A stretch of 64,000 nt of DNA from positions 1-64,000 of the forward strand of contig NZ_NIQU01000006.1 of NCBI RefSeq assembly GCF_002741105.1. Direction: 5' to 3'. Source of the stretch: Pseudomonas sediminis. GTDB taxonomy: Bacteria > Pseudomonadota > Gammaproteobacteria > Pseudomonadales > Pseudomonadaceae. Below the pieces are notes generated by a model. The model saw only the letters and a list, made by a program, of their open reading frames with translations. It had not been told where the DNA came from and did not search any database. This document shows, piece after piece, positions 56,282-64,000 of this stretch. How positions within the stretch are numbered: position 1 is the first letter of the stretch; each line of letters starts with the position of its first letter. Position numbers and translations under genes: made by a program.

Positions 56282-56605
56282 ATGAAACGCCAACTCATCC
56301 TCAGCTTTGCTTTCTCTGTACTGGCAGCCAACGTATTCGCCGCCTCCTCCGCCCAACCTGTAATCGCCGAAGGTGGTTCCGACCGTCTGATCCAGAATCG
56401 CGTCGCTGAAGGTGGCTCCGACCGTCTGATTCAGAATCGCGTCGCTGAAGGTGGCTCTGACCGTCTGATCCAGAATCGCGTCGCTGAAGGTGGTTCCGAC
56501 CGTCTGATCCAGAACCGCGTCGCCGAAGGTGGCTCTGACCGTCTGATCCAGAACCGCGTCGCCGAAGGTGGCTCTGACCGTCTGATCGAAAGCCGCACCG
56601 CCTGA
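56282..56605 (+). CDS. Small secreted protein of six 13-residue repeats
   Basis: This 107-residue protein has a Sec signal (residues 1-20, ending FAA) and a short spacer, then six copies of AEGGSDRLIQNRV (the last ends IESRTA). The DNA repeat is 39 bases, starting at 56366, 56405, 56444, 56483, 56522 and 56561, with only silent differences. There is no cysteine or other domain. Similar AEGG-repeat proteins occur in Pseudomonas by memory, sometimes loosely called phage infection proteins, but I know no proven function. Alternating charge suggests a surface or ligand-binding role. A strong terminator follows. Confidence 0.85.
   Translation: MKRQLILSFAFSVLAANVFAASSAQPVIAEGGSDRLIQNRVAEGGSDRLIQNRVAEGGSDRLIQNRVAEGGSDRLIQNRVAEGGSDRLIQNRVAEGGSDRLIESRTA
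56366..56599 (+). repeat. Tandem 39-bp repeat, six copies
   Basis: In-frame minisatellite inside the secreted protein gene, with near-identical copies; copy number may vary between strains. Confidence 0.95.
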
Positions 56606-56664
56606 TACCTTCCTGATGAACTGATCGAGAACGTCGTATGACTCGATGGAACGCGCAGCCCCAC

Positions 56665-56697
56665 AAGGCCGGCCTGATAAGCCGGCCTTGGTTTTTT
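56665..56697 (+). terminator. Rho-independent terminator after the repeat-protein gene
   Basis: AAGGCCGGC (56665-56673), loop CTGATAA, GCCGGCCTT (56681-56689), then GG and six Ts. Confidence 0.92.
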
Positions 56698-56816
56698 CAG
56701 CACTAGAAAGTCTCGCGCACTGCGCGAATGAGCAGCCCCGTGTCGACCCCAGGCAATCGACCGCCCCGCCCCCGCTCTATGGTGAACGCCCCTTTGATCA
56801 CTCACCGGAGCGCCCC

Positions 56817-57164
56817 ATGGCCAACAAACCGATCACCGTTCTGCGCGATACCCAGCCGATGCCCGTCGTCGATGCCTGCAAGTGGGAGCGCATAGAGGGT
56901 GACCCGCACACCGTCAACCTCAACGCCTACACCTCCGAAGACGGCAGCAAGATCATGGGCACCTGGATCTGCACGCCCGGCAAATGGCGCGTGGAGTACG
57001 TGAAGTGGGAGTACTGCCACTTCCAGGAAGGCTACTGCATCATCACCCCGGACGGGATGGAGCCGATTCACCTCAAGGCTGGCGATATCTTCGTGGTCGA
57101 GCCTGGCATGAAGGGCACCTGGGAAGTGGTCGAAACCGTGCGCAAATACTTCGTCTTCGCCTGA
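56817..57164 (+). CDS. Cupin-domain protein (Cupin_3/DUF861)
   Basis: This 115-residue single cupin ends with the Cupin_3 pattern: WEYCHFQEGYCIITPDG and GDIFVVEPGMKGTWEVVETVRKYFV. Such proteins resemble the ureidoglycine aminohydrolase family in fold, but no ureide genes are near. GGAG precedes the ATG. Confidence 0.85.
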   Translation: MANKPITVLRDTQPMPVVDACKWERIEGDPHTVNLNAYTSEDGSKIMGTWICTPGKWRVEYVKWEYCHFQEGYCIITPDGMEPIHLKAGDIFVVEPGMKGTWEVVETVRKYFVFA

Positions 57165-57394
57165 TCGCGGCGGGCCTATCGGTGTGCGCCCGGCACGGCG
57201 CCCACCGACTCGTCCACTGTTGAGTGAGTACGAGCAACGCCGCCCACCCTCGGCATTCAGTCACGCCTACTCCCTCAAACATCGTGCCCACCGAGCCAAG
57301 CACGCTCGCCATCATGCAAACGACAGATTTTCCGGGCACCTGATGGCCGATTGCAGGTCTGTAAAGATCGGGGGACGCGACGCGAGAGAGCAGG

Positions 57395-57985
57395 ATGAGG
57401 CGATCACTATGGGGCACGGCAATTTGCATCAGCCTATTGCTGTCAGGCTTGCCGCTGGCCTACAAGCTCTGGCCGGCTGCCGTACCGGCGGCCGCGCGGA
57501 TCGGGGAAGTCGCCGGGTCATTCGAGTTGGTCGACCATCAGGGTCGACGCATAGACCAAAACAGTTTTGCCGAACGCTGGGTCCTGCTGTCCTTTGGCTT
57601 CACCCATTGCCCGGATGTATGCCCGACTACCCTGGCCACGGTCGCCAAGACGCTGGACAAACTCGGCCCACGTAGCCAGCACCTGCAACCCGTGTTCATT
57701 ACCCTCGACCCGGAACGCGACAGCCCACAGCTTCTGCAGCGCTACACGGGCTTCTTCGACCCGCGCATTATCGGCCTCAGCGGTAATGTCCAGCAGGTCA
57801 GGCAGGCAGCCGACGCCTATGGAGTGTATGTCGCGCGGCGCGAGGCCAACGGCACCTACCTGCTCGACCACACCACCAGCCTCTACCTGGTAGCCCCGGG
57901 CGGACGTCTGGTTGAACTGTTCGCACAGAGCGTCACCCCCGAACACCTGGCAAGCAGTATCGGTGACTACCTCGATGCAAACTGA
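57395..57985 (+). CDS. SCO1/SenC copper-chaperone protein
   Basis: This 196-residue membrane-anchored thioredoxin-fold protein helps load copper into cytochrome oxidase CuA. The metal ligands are C72 and C76 in THCPDVCP and H159 in LLDHTTS. A signal or anchor helix is at about 7-25. It overlaps the CtaG-like gene by 11 bases, and no oxidase subunits are adjacent. Confidence 0.9.
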   Translation: MRRSLWGTAICISLLLSGLPLAYKLWPAAVPAAARIGEVAGSFELVDHQGRRIDQNSFAERWVLLSFGFTHCPDVCPTTLATVAKTLDKLGPRSQHLQPVFITLDPERDSPQLLQRYTGFFDPRIIGLSGNVQQVRQAADAYGVYVARREANGTYLLDHTTSLYLVAPGGRLVELFAQSVTPEHLASSIGDYLDAN

Positions 57986-58634
57986 GCGCACCGAATCATC
58001 ACGTAACTGGCCTCTGCACCTGGGCTTGCTGATACTGGCAGCCCTCTGGCTTGGCCCTTTGCCGGCCATGAGCCGCACGGCGTTCTCGCTGCACATGATC
58101 CTGCACCTGGGCGTCGTGGCGCTCGCAGCCCCGCTGCTGGCCATCGGCCTGGCGCGCTCCGGGCTCCGTCTCGACCGTTACGCAAGGGCAAGCTGGCTCA
58201 GCGCCGCCTTCATCGCCGAGCTGGTGGTGGTGTGGGGCTGGCACCTGCCTGCCGCGCACGAAGCCGCCGCCTTGCACGCCCCCCTGTTCGTTGCGCAGCA
58301 GGCCAGCTTCCTGGCCGTTGGCCTGGCCATCTGGCTACTGGGTTTCGCCAGGCAGACCCAGCAGGGGCTAGTGCTGACGCTGTGCGGTTTTTTCCTGACG
58401 TTCGCCCACATGACCATGCTGGGGCTCGTTCTGATCATGGCGCCACGGCTCATCTACCCTCCCGAACTGTGCCTGGGGGCTTTCGGTCTACAAGCCCTGG
58501 ACGACCAACGCCTGGGGGGCATGCTGATGGCAGGCTGGAGTGCGCTGGTCTACCTCGGCGCCACACTGGCACTGGTAGTCCGCCTGCTCGGGGATGATGA
58601 GCGTCCAGGCATCGAGGCGGGGCCGCCCCGATAG
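57975..58634 (+). CDS. CtaG-family (caa3-type) cytochrome oxidase assembly membrane protein
   Basis: This 219-residue protein has about six membrane helices and the CtaG_caa3 pattern (PAMSRTAFSLHMILHLGVV, WHLPAAHEAAALH, HMTMLGLVLIMAPRLIYPP). ATG 57975 lies inside the SCO1 end, so the pair is translationally coupled. It is distinct from the mitochondrial-type Cox11 family also called CtaG. Likely assembles a heme-copper oxidase whose genes are elsewhere. Confidence 0.85.
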   Translation: MQTERTESSRNWPLHLGLLILAALWLGPLPAMSRTAFSLHMILHLGVVALAAPLLAIGLARSGLRLDRYARASWLSAAFIAELVVVWGWHLPAAHEAAALHAPLFVAQQASFLAVGLAIWLLGFARQTQQGLVLTLCGFFLTFAHMTMLGLVLIMAPRLIYPPELCLGAFGLQALDDQRLGGMLMAGWSALVYLGATLALVVRLLGDDERPGIEAGPPR

Positions 58635-58654
58635 CACACGTCCCGGCATGCCGT

Positions 58655-58785
58655 TCACGGCAAGCGCACGGTCAGGCTCACCAGTTTGAGCACGATCGGC
58701 CGCACCAGCATCACGCATACGAACGCGACCGGCATCGCCAGGCTGTAAGCACTCAGCACTGCCTGCAGATAACCCGCGCCGCGGT
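58655..58785 (-). pseudogene. 3' remnant of a DUF2798 membrane-protein gene
   Basis: The minus strand encodes YLQAVLSAYSLAMPVAFVC and then MLVRPIVLKLVSLTVRLP, which matches the second helix and tail of DUF2798 proteins. The first helix and start codon are missing: the frame runs into the LysR remnant. The join is near 58760-58790. A gene of about 75 codons has lost its 5' half. Confidence 0.7.
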
Positions 58786-59476
58786 CGCCGACTTGCAGGA
58801 CGAGCCACGCGGGCAGTTGCGCATCGCCACCAGTGCAGCGTTCGGTCGCCATGTATTGGCTCCACTGATCCCCGGTTTCATGGCTCAGTACCCGCGCATC
58901 CGCTGCGAACTGCTGACCACCGACGGCAGCGTCGATCACGTGCAGGAAGGCGTGGACATCAGTATCCACATTGAGCAGCAACTGCAGAGCGGCCTGGTGG
59001 CCAGACGCATCGCCACTGCGCAGACGCGCTTCTGCGCTGCACCCGCCTACCTGCAGCGCGCAGGGCAGCCCAGTGAACCCGAACAATTGCGCGACCACGA
59101 CTGCCTGCTGTTTCGTGTCGCCACCGATGGGCGCTTCTTGCGTTGGGGCTTCGTTCGCGAAGGCATGCACTTTGATGCCCAGGTCAGAGTGAGCATGAGC
59201 AGCAACGATATCGATGCCTTGGCACAGTGCGCTGCGTCAGGCGGCGGCATCACCCGCCTGGCGTCCTTTGTCGCGGATCCCTACCTGGCCCGTGGTGACC
59301 TGGTCGAACTGTTCTCCTCGGCAACGCCTACAGACAGCCGTGCGACCGGCGCTCCACTGGACTTTTACCTGTGTGTGCGTGGCCGCTACGAGCTGACGCC
59401 CAAAGTTCGTCTGTTCATCGATTACCTGCAACACGCCCTGCCCGCCGACTTGAAACCCTCAGCCGAGGCACGCTGA
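58760..59476 (+). pseudogene. LysR regulator gene lacking its DNA-binding domain
   Basis: From about 58765 the plus strand encodes ADLQDEPRGQLRIATSAAFG and the full LysR effector domain to the end (stop at 59474-59476). The HTH (about 85 residues) and the start are missing. A TTG at 58793 could in theory start a short product, but no ribosome site is clear. The remnant lies back to back with a DUF2798 remnant, as if a deletion took out the divergent promoter and both 5' ends. Confidence 0.75.
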
Positions 59477-59590
59477 GATAGCTTGAAAAACGCAGGAACC
59501 TGGCCTATTCACAACGGTCAGTGCTGCGCCGCCGACCTGGCGGTTCCCTCATCACGGACGGCCCCAAAGGCCTTTCAGCAAGGACTCATC

Positions 59591-60067
59591 ATGAACCGAC
59601 TCAAACTGCCGCTGCTCCCCCTCCTTTGCGCCCTGCCGCTGGCCGCCTGTGCTGCCACCCCGGAAGCACTCAAGCCCTACCCCGCCGCAGCCGATGGCTA
59701 CAGCCGCCATGTGATCGAGTTGCCGGCGCAAGCCAACGAAGCCGAGCACAAGGTGGAGATCATCGCCGGCAAGACCCTGGAAGTGGATTGCAACCAGCAA
59801 CGCCTGGGCGGCCAGTGGCAGGAAAAGACCGTGGAAGGCTGGGGCTACAGCTACTACGAACTGGACCAGGTCGGCCCGGCCATGAGCACCCTGATGGCCT
59901 GCCCGGACAACAGCCGCAAGCAGGCCTTCGTGCGCGTTGGCGGCGAGCCTCAACTGGTGCGTTACAACAGCAAGCTGCCGCTGGTGATCTACGCGCCCAA
60001 AGATGTCGAAGTGCGCTACCGCGTGTGGTCTGCCGCGGCCGAAACCAGCGTGGCGCCGCGTCAGTAA
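59591..60067 (+). CDS. eco: Ecotin, serine protease inhibitor
   Basis: This 158-residue protein is ecotin, which inhibits trypsin-like and elastase-like proteases in the periplasm. Matches include LDQVGPAMSTLMACPD (the reactive loop with a Met at P1), RYNSKLPLVIYAP and VEVRYRVWSAAAE. The signal ends LPLAAC, which is also a lipobox, so it may be lipid-anchored. AAGGA lies seven bases before the ATG. Confidence 0.93.
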   Translation: MNRLKLPLLPLLCALPLAACAATPEALKPYPAAADGYSRHVIELPAQANEAEHKVEIIAGKTLEVDCNQQRLGGQWQEKTVEGWGYSYYELDQVGPAMSTLMACPDNSRKQAFVRVGGEPQLVRYNSKLPLVIYAPKDVEVRYRVWSAAAETSVAPRQ

Positions 60068-60236
60068 ACCATCGTCGAAAAACCGCCCCTCGGGGCGGGC
60101 ATTTCTGACCGGCAACGACCATGGAAAAGGCTCTAAATAGCAACTATGGGACTGGCTGATGCGTCAGGCACAGCTATGCTCAGAGAGCTATTCCTCATCG
60201 AACGCAACTGCAGCGTTCTTCCCTAACGGAGTTGCC

Positions 60237-61058
60237 ATGGATATAGAAAGTCTGTTCGCTCAACTGCACACCCTGCCCAGCATTCCGAAGGTCGCGCAGG
60301 AGCTGATTCAACAGTTCGACAACCCGTCTTCGAGCCTGGAAAGCGTGGCGCGCAATATCGAGCGCGACCCAGTCATCGCTGCCAAGGTCCTGCGCCTGGC
60401 CAACTCGCCGCGTTTTCGCGGGGCCCGTGAAGCGGTAAGCGTCGAAGACGCCGCCATGCGCCTGGGCTTCAATACCCTGCGCACGCTGGTGCTGGCCTCG
60501 GCAATGACGGGCGCGTTTCAGGTCGATACCGGCTTCGACCTCAAAGGTTTCTGGATTCGCAGCTTTCGCGTCGCCAGTATCGCCCGCAGCCTGGCCAAGC
60601 AGCTGAAACTGGACACCGACGCCGCCTTCACCTGCGGCATGATGCACAACATCGGCGAGCTGCTGATCCAGACCGGCGCACCGGATTTCGCCCGCCGCAT
60701 GAACCGCCATCCGAAACGCGAGGCCGCGGCCCACGCCGCCGAGGAAACCCTGCAACTGGGCTTCGGCTACCCGGAAGTAGGCGCCGAACTGGCGCTTCGT
60801 TGGCAGTTGCCAGCGCTTATCCAGCACGCCATTGCCTATCAGGCACGTCCGACTCAGGCGCCCAGTGACAGCAGTTACGCGCGCCTGGTCGCGCAGTCAG
60901 TGACCGTTGCGGAAACCATCGAGCTGGACGGCGTCAGCGAGGCGGCGCGGCAGAGCCTGGAAGGCCCGTTGTTCGAGGAAGTCGACCTGAACAAGCTGTT
61001 CGAAGCCTTGCCAGCGGTGCTGGAGGCGGACAAGGCGTTTGCCGAGTTGCTCGGCTAA
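60237..61058 (+). CDS. HDOD-domain protein
   Basis: This 273-residue protein has an HDOD domain (about 10-205; LPSIPKVAQELIQQF, DPVIAAKVLRLANSP, GMMHNIGELLI). HDOD proteins lack the metal-dependent phosphodiesterase residues and act as signalling scaffolds. No output domain is fused. GGAG is six bases before the ATG. Confidence 0.88.
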   Translation: MDIESLFAQLHTLPSIPKVAQELIQQFDNPSSSLESVARNIERDPVIAAKVLRLANSPRFRGAREAVSVEDAAMRLGFNTLRTLVLASAMTGAFQVDTGFDLKGFWIRSFRVASIARSLAKQLKLDTDAAFTCGMMHNIGELLIQTGAPDFARRMNRHPKREAAAHAAEETLQLGFGYPEVGAELALRWQLPALIQHAIAYQARPTQAPSDSSYARLVAQSVTVAETIELDGVSEAARQSLEGPLFEEVDLNKLFEALPAVLEADKAFAELLG

Positions 61059-61144
61059 CACCGCCGCCAGACACGCGCACAAGCTGCAGGTGCCGACGGC
61101 CTGACGCGTCAATCGTCAGCGAGACGGCACCTGCAGAGGTGATA

Positions 61145-61789
61145 TCAGCGCATGCAGCACTGCTTGTATTTCTTGCCGCTGCCGCAGGAGCAAGGATCGT
61201 TGCGCCCGACCTTGGCGTCATCACGGCGTACCGGCAACACGGGGTCCAGATTCTGTTGCCAGTACTCGTACAGTTCGACGGCGGCCGGCTCGAGCAGTGC
61301 CGTGCTCGCGTCGTACTCGGCGTCGGTCATGGCCTTTAGCGTAGCGCTGCCGCTCTCGTCGCCGTGCAGGGTGATCAGCGCCCGCGCCGCCGCAACCGAC
61401 TCGGGTAGCGCCGCCTCCAGCCAACCGGCCACCGCCGCACCACGCAGATAGCCCGCGCACCATTCGGAGACGATCAGCTTCTCGCCCTTGCCGTTGTCGT
61501 CGGCGAGGAAGATCGCCTCATAGTCATCCGGCTCTTCACTGAGCATGTAGGCCGCCTCGCTCATCAGCTCGACAGCCAGCTTCATGAAGCGCTCGCCATC
61601 CTTGTCGCTCGGCCACTGCGGCGGCTGGTCAGCCCAGATCGCCGAGTACCAGACAGCAGGCGCAACCTGGCGTGGGGCGGAGACGACGGCGGCGAAGAAG
61701 CCGTCCAGTTCGCTGGCAGAGAGGATCGAGTCATCGTTGCCGTACTTGAGCAGCCACTGATCGAGCTTCTCCAACCCTCTGTTGTCCAT
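61145..61789 (-). CDS. YecA/UPF0149-family protein with C-terminal SEC-C zinc motif
   Basis: This 214-residue protein has a UPF0149 domain ([26 protein letters not shown]) and a C-terminal SEC-C motif [13 protein letters not shown], as in YecA and SecA. The role may be ribosome- or Sec-related in E. coli. ATG 61789 has GGAG at suitable spacing; a GTG two codons upstream is too close to it. Confidence 0.9.
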   Translation of the reverse strand: MDNRGLEKLDQWLLKYGNDDSILSASELDGFFAAVVSAPRQVAPAVWYSAIWADQPPQWPSDKDGERFMKLAVELMSEAAYMLSEEPDDYEAIFLADDNGKGEKLIVSEWCAGYLRGAAVAGWLEAALPESVAAARALITLHGDESGSATLKAMTDAEYDASTALLEPAAVELYEYWQQNLDPVLPVRRDDAKVGRNDPCSCGSGKKYKQCCMR

Positions 61790-61935
61790 CGCCACGCCTC
61801 CGCCTGAAAAAGGCCGCTACTGTACCTGCATCGGCGCGTATTGCCAGCCGTCCGGCATCTGGCGAGTGCCCAGCGGGCCGCAGCCCGGTACAATGCGCGC
61901 CTTGCCCGTGTGCCAGCCTGATAAAAGAAAACACC

Positions 61936-63945
61936 ATGTCCTTGCCCAAGAACCACCTGGAACTGCTCAGCCCTGCGCGTGACGTCGAAATCGCCCGCGA
62001 GGCCATTCTGCATGGCGCCGACGCCATCTATATCGGCGGCCCGAGCTTCGGCGCGCGGCACAATGCCTGCAACGAGGTGAGCGATATCGCCAGGCTGGTG
62101 GAGTTCGCCCGCCGCTATCACGCACGGGTGTTCACCACTATCAACACTATCTTGCATGACGACGAGCTGGAGCCGGCGCGCGCGCTGATCTACCAGCTCT
62201 ACGACGCAGGCGTGGATGCACTGATCGTGCAGGACATGGGGGTGATGGAGCTGGACATTCCGCCGATCGAGCTGCACGCCAGCACCCAGACCGACATTCG
62301 TACCCTGGCACGGGCCAAGTTTCTCGACCAGGCCGGTTTCTCCCAACTGGTACTGGCACGCGAACTGAACCTGCAGGAAATCCGCGCCATCGCCGACGAG
62401 ACCGATGCCGCCATCGAGTTCTTCATCCACGGTGCGCTGTGCGTGGCCTTCTCCGGCCAATGCAACATTTCCCACGCGCAGACCGGGCGCAGCGCCAACC
62501 GTGGCGACTGCTCGCAAGCCTGCCGCCTGCCCTACACCCTCAAGGATGAAAAAGGCGGCGTGATCGCCTACGAGAAGCATCTGCTGTCGATGAAGGACAA
62601 CAACCAGAGCGCCAACCTGCGCGCCCTGGTCGAGGCCGGCGTGCGCTCGTTCAAGATCGAGGGCCGCTACAAGGATATGGCCTATGTGAAGAACATCACC
62701 GCCCACTACCGCCGCGAGCTCGACGCCATTCTCGAAGACCGCCCGGACCTCGCCCGCGCCTCCAGCGGCCGCACCGCGCACTTCTTCGTGCCCGATCCGG
62801 ACAAGACCTTCCACCGCGGCAGCACCGACTACTTCGTCACCGAGCGCAAGGTGGACATCGGCGCCTTCGACTCGCCGACCTTCACCGGCCTCTCCGTCGG
62901 TCACGTCGAGAAGGTCAACAAGCGCGACCTGATCGCCGTCACCCATGAACCGCTGTCCAACGGCGACGGCCTCAACGTGCTGGTCAAACGCGAGGTGGTG
63001 GGTTTCCGCGCCAACATCGCCGAGCTGAAAGGTGAGTTCGAGGAAGACGGTGAGAAGCGCTACCGCTACCGCGTCGAGCCCAACGAGATGCCCGAAGGCC
63101 TGTTCCGTCTGCGCCCGAATCATCCGCTCTCGCGCAACCTCGACCATAACTGGCAGCAGGCGCTGCAACGCACCAGCGCCGAGCGCCGTATTGGCGTGAG
63201 CTGGAAGGCCGTGCTGCGTGAAGATGCGCTCAAGCTCACCGCCACCAGTGAGGAAGGCATCAGCGTCGACGTTGCCCTGCCCGGCCCGTTCGGTGTGGCC
63301 AACAAGCCGGAACAGGCACTCGATGGCCTGCGTGACCTGCTCACCCAGCTTGGCACCACCATCTACCACGCCCAGAGCGTGACGCTGGATGCACCGCAAG
63401 CGTTCTTCGTGCCCAACTCGCAGCTCAAGGCACTGCGCCGCGACGCCATCGAAGCACTCACCGAAGCGCGCATCGCTGCCCACCCACGTGGGGGCCGCAA
63501 GGCCGAGACCGACCCAGCGCCGGTGTACCCGGAATCGCACCTGTCGTTCCTGGCCAACGTTTACAACCAGAAGGCCCGCGACTTCTACCACCGCCACGGC
63601 GTGCAACTGATCGACGCCGCCTACGAGGCGCACGAAGAAGAAGGCGAAGTGCCGGTGATGATCACCAAGCACTGCCTGCGCTTCTCCTTCAACCTGTGTC
63701 CGAAACAGGCCAAGGGTGTGACCGGCGTGAAGACCAAGGTCGCACCGATGCAGCTGGTGCATGGCGATGAAGTGCTGACCCTGAAGTTCGACTGCAAGCC
63801 GTGCGAGATGCACGTGATCGGCAAGATGAAGGGTCACATTCTCGACCTGCCGCAACCGGGCAGCGCGGCGACTCAGGTGGTCGGGCACATTTCACCCGAC
63901 GACCTGCTCAAGACCATTCGCCAGAAGCCGGGATACAGCCACTGA
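61936..63945 (+). CDS. rlhA: 23S rRNA C2501 hydroxylase (peptidase U32 family)
   Basis: This 669-residue U32-family protein is closest to E. coli RlhA (YdcP), which makes 5-hydroxycytidine at C2501 of 23S rRNA. Matches: HLELLSPARD, IYIGGPSFGARHNACNEV, TTINTILHDDELEPAR, ELHASTQTDIRTL, and the cysteine cluster CNISH/CSQACRLPY. The length and extra C-terminal cysteines agree with RlhA rather than the shorter TrhP (YegQ). It stands alone, divergent from the YecA-like gene. Confidence 0.92.
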   Translation: MSLPKNHLELLSPARDVEIAREAILHGADAIYIGGPSFGARHNACNEVSDIARLVEFARRYHARVFTTINTILHDDELEPARALIYQLYDAGVDALIVQDMGVMELDIPPIELHASTQTDIRTLARAKFLDQAGFSQLVLARELNLQEIRAIADETDAAIEFFIHGALCVAFSGQCNISHAQTGRSANRGDCSQACRLPYTLKDEKGGVIAYEKHLLSMKDNNQSANLRALVEAGVRSFKIEGRYKDMAYVKNITAHYRRELDAILEDRPDLARASSGRTAHFFVPDPDKTFHRGSTDYFVTERKVDIGAFDSPTFTGLSVGHVEKVNKRDLIAVTHEPLSNGDGLNVLVKREVVGFRANIAELKGEFEEDGEKRYRYRVEPNEMPEGLFRLRPNHPLSRNLDHNWQQALQRTSAERRIGVSWKAVLREDALKLTATSEEGISVDVALPGPFGVANKPEQALDGLRDLLTQLGTTIYHAQSVTLDAPQAFFVPNSQLKALRRDAIEALTEARIAAHPRGGRKAETDPAPVYPESHLSFLANVYNQKARDFYHRHGVQLIDAAYEAHEEEGEVPVMITKHCLRFSFNLCPKQAKGVTGVKTKVAPMQLVHGDEVLTLKFDCKPCEMHVIGKMKGHILDLPQPGSAATQVVGHISPDDLLKTIRQKPGYSH

Positions 63946-63962
63946 GCCCAGCCTCGACTGCT

Positions 63963-63993
63963 GTGGTAGCCCGGATGCAACCCGGGCTACCAC
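63963..63993. repeat. CCCGG-type palindromic repeat, long form
   Basis: GTGGTAGCCCGG (63963-63974) pairs perfectly with CCGGGCTACCAC (63982-63993). It follows the rlhA stop and may terminate it. Confidence 0.85.
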
Positions 63994-64000
63994 AACAAAC

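Noticed and set aside
56366-56599. Regular 39-base repeats considered as a CRISPR array
   Set aside because: The copies are directly adjacent with no spacers, remain in frame with silent changes only, and encode a secreted repeat protein.
58793-59476. The LysR effector-only frame as a functional gene
   Set aside because: It lacks the HTH and a convincing start, and abuts another truncated gene, so a remnant is more likely.
61582-63888. Open frame of 768 codons on the minus strand opposite rlhA
   Set aside because: It is the complement of the rlhA frame in high-GC DNA; it has no family motif, and the plus-strand protein is a clear RlhA.

Overview
The window reads as chromosome of a gamma-proteobacterium of the genus Pseudomonas, most like the P. 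mendocina / P. oleovorans (Ectopseudomonas) group. The reasons are the high GC content, the zwf-pgl-eda operon with divergent hexR, the phhR/phhABC phenylalanine cluster, nrdAB next to an RstAB-like two-component system, abundant REP-type intergenic palindromes, and a bifunctional glucosylglycerol-phosphate synthase/phosphatase, an osmolyte enzyme known from that group and from Azotobacter and Stenotrophomonas. Species assignment is inference. No tRNA, rRNA, prophage or CRISPR array was found.

Layout. (1) Positions 1-12515 hold two adjacent modules for uptake and CoA-dependent breakdown of short branched dicarboxylates. The first has a DctQ fragment, a DctP receptor, a LysR regulator, a family III CoA-transferase and an HMG-CoA-lyase-family enzyme. 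The second resembles the P. aeruginosa itaconate cluster: ich, acyl-CoA dehydrogenase, MmgE/PrpD, ict, ccl and a second DctP, with a divergent LysR gene. (2) 12744-23032: nucleoside-type deaminase, phhR divergent from phhABC, DUF2254 membrane protein, MFS transporter and ggpPS. A MITE-like palindromic element and a smaller relative sit here. (3) 23174-30214: VOC and YCII proteins, a chemoreceptor, eda, pgl, zwf and hexR with a textbook HexR operator. (4) 30399-37621: BASS transporter, a guanidine exporter behind a guanidine-II riboswitch, an LplT-PlsC fusion, a candidate sRNA, a phosphopantetheinyl transferase and an RstAB-like system. (5) 37622-42998: nrdA and nrdB, with two widely spaced NrdR boxes and a DnaA box upstream.

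(6) 43072-45825 is an accessory insertion. It has an AT-rich two-gene unit (SMC/OLD-like ATPase plus a small TOPRIM-like protein, a likely defence system), followed by about 1 kb of repeats including a large imperfect inverted repeat. (7) 45826-63945 is a mosaic of small loci: isochorismatase-like protein, DUF1289, GGDEF, GNAT, an ABM lipoprotein, a VAO-type flavoprotein, a ParE-type toxin-antitoxin pair, LysR/azoR, a methyltransferase, a Tat-exported SMP-30 protein, a secreted protein made of six 13-residue repeats, a cupin, SCO1/CtaG, two gene remnants joined by a deletion, ecotin, HDOD, a YecA/SEC-C protein and rlhA.

How the genes work together. Region 1 converts imported C5 or C6 dicarboxylates to acetyl-CoA and pyruvate-type products. 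Region 3 is the lower Entner-Doudoroff and oxidative pentose-phosphate entry under HexR control. Region 5 supplies dNTPs in step with replication (NrdR, DnaA). The most interesting items for follow-up are the ATPase/TOPRIM-like pair, the tandem-repeat secreted protein, the duplicated dicarboxylate modules, the candidate sRNA, the guanidine-II switch and the NrdR/DnaA arrangement.
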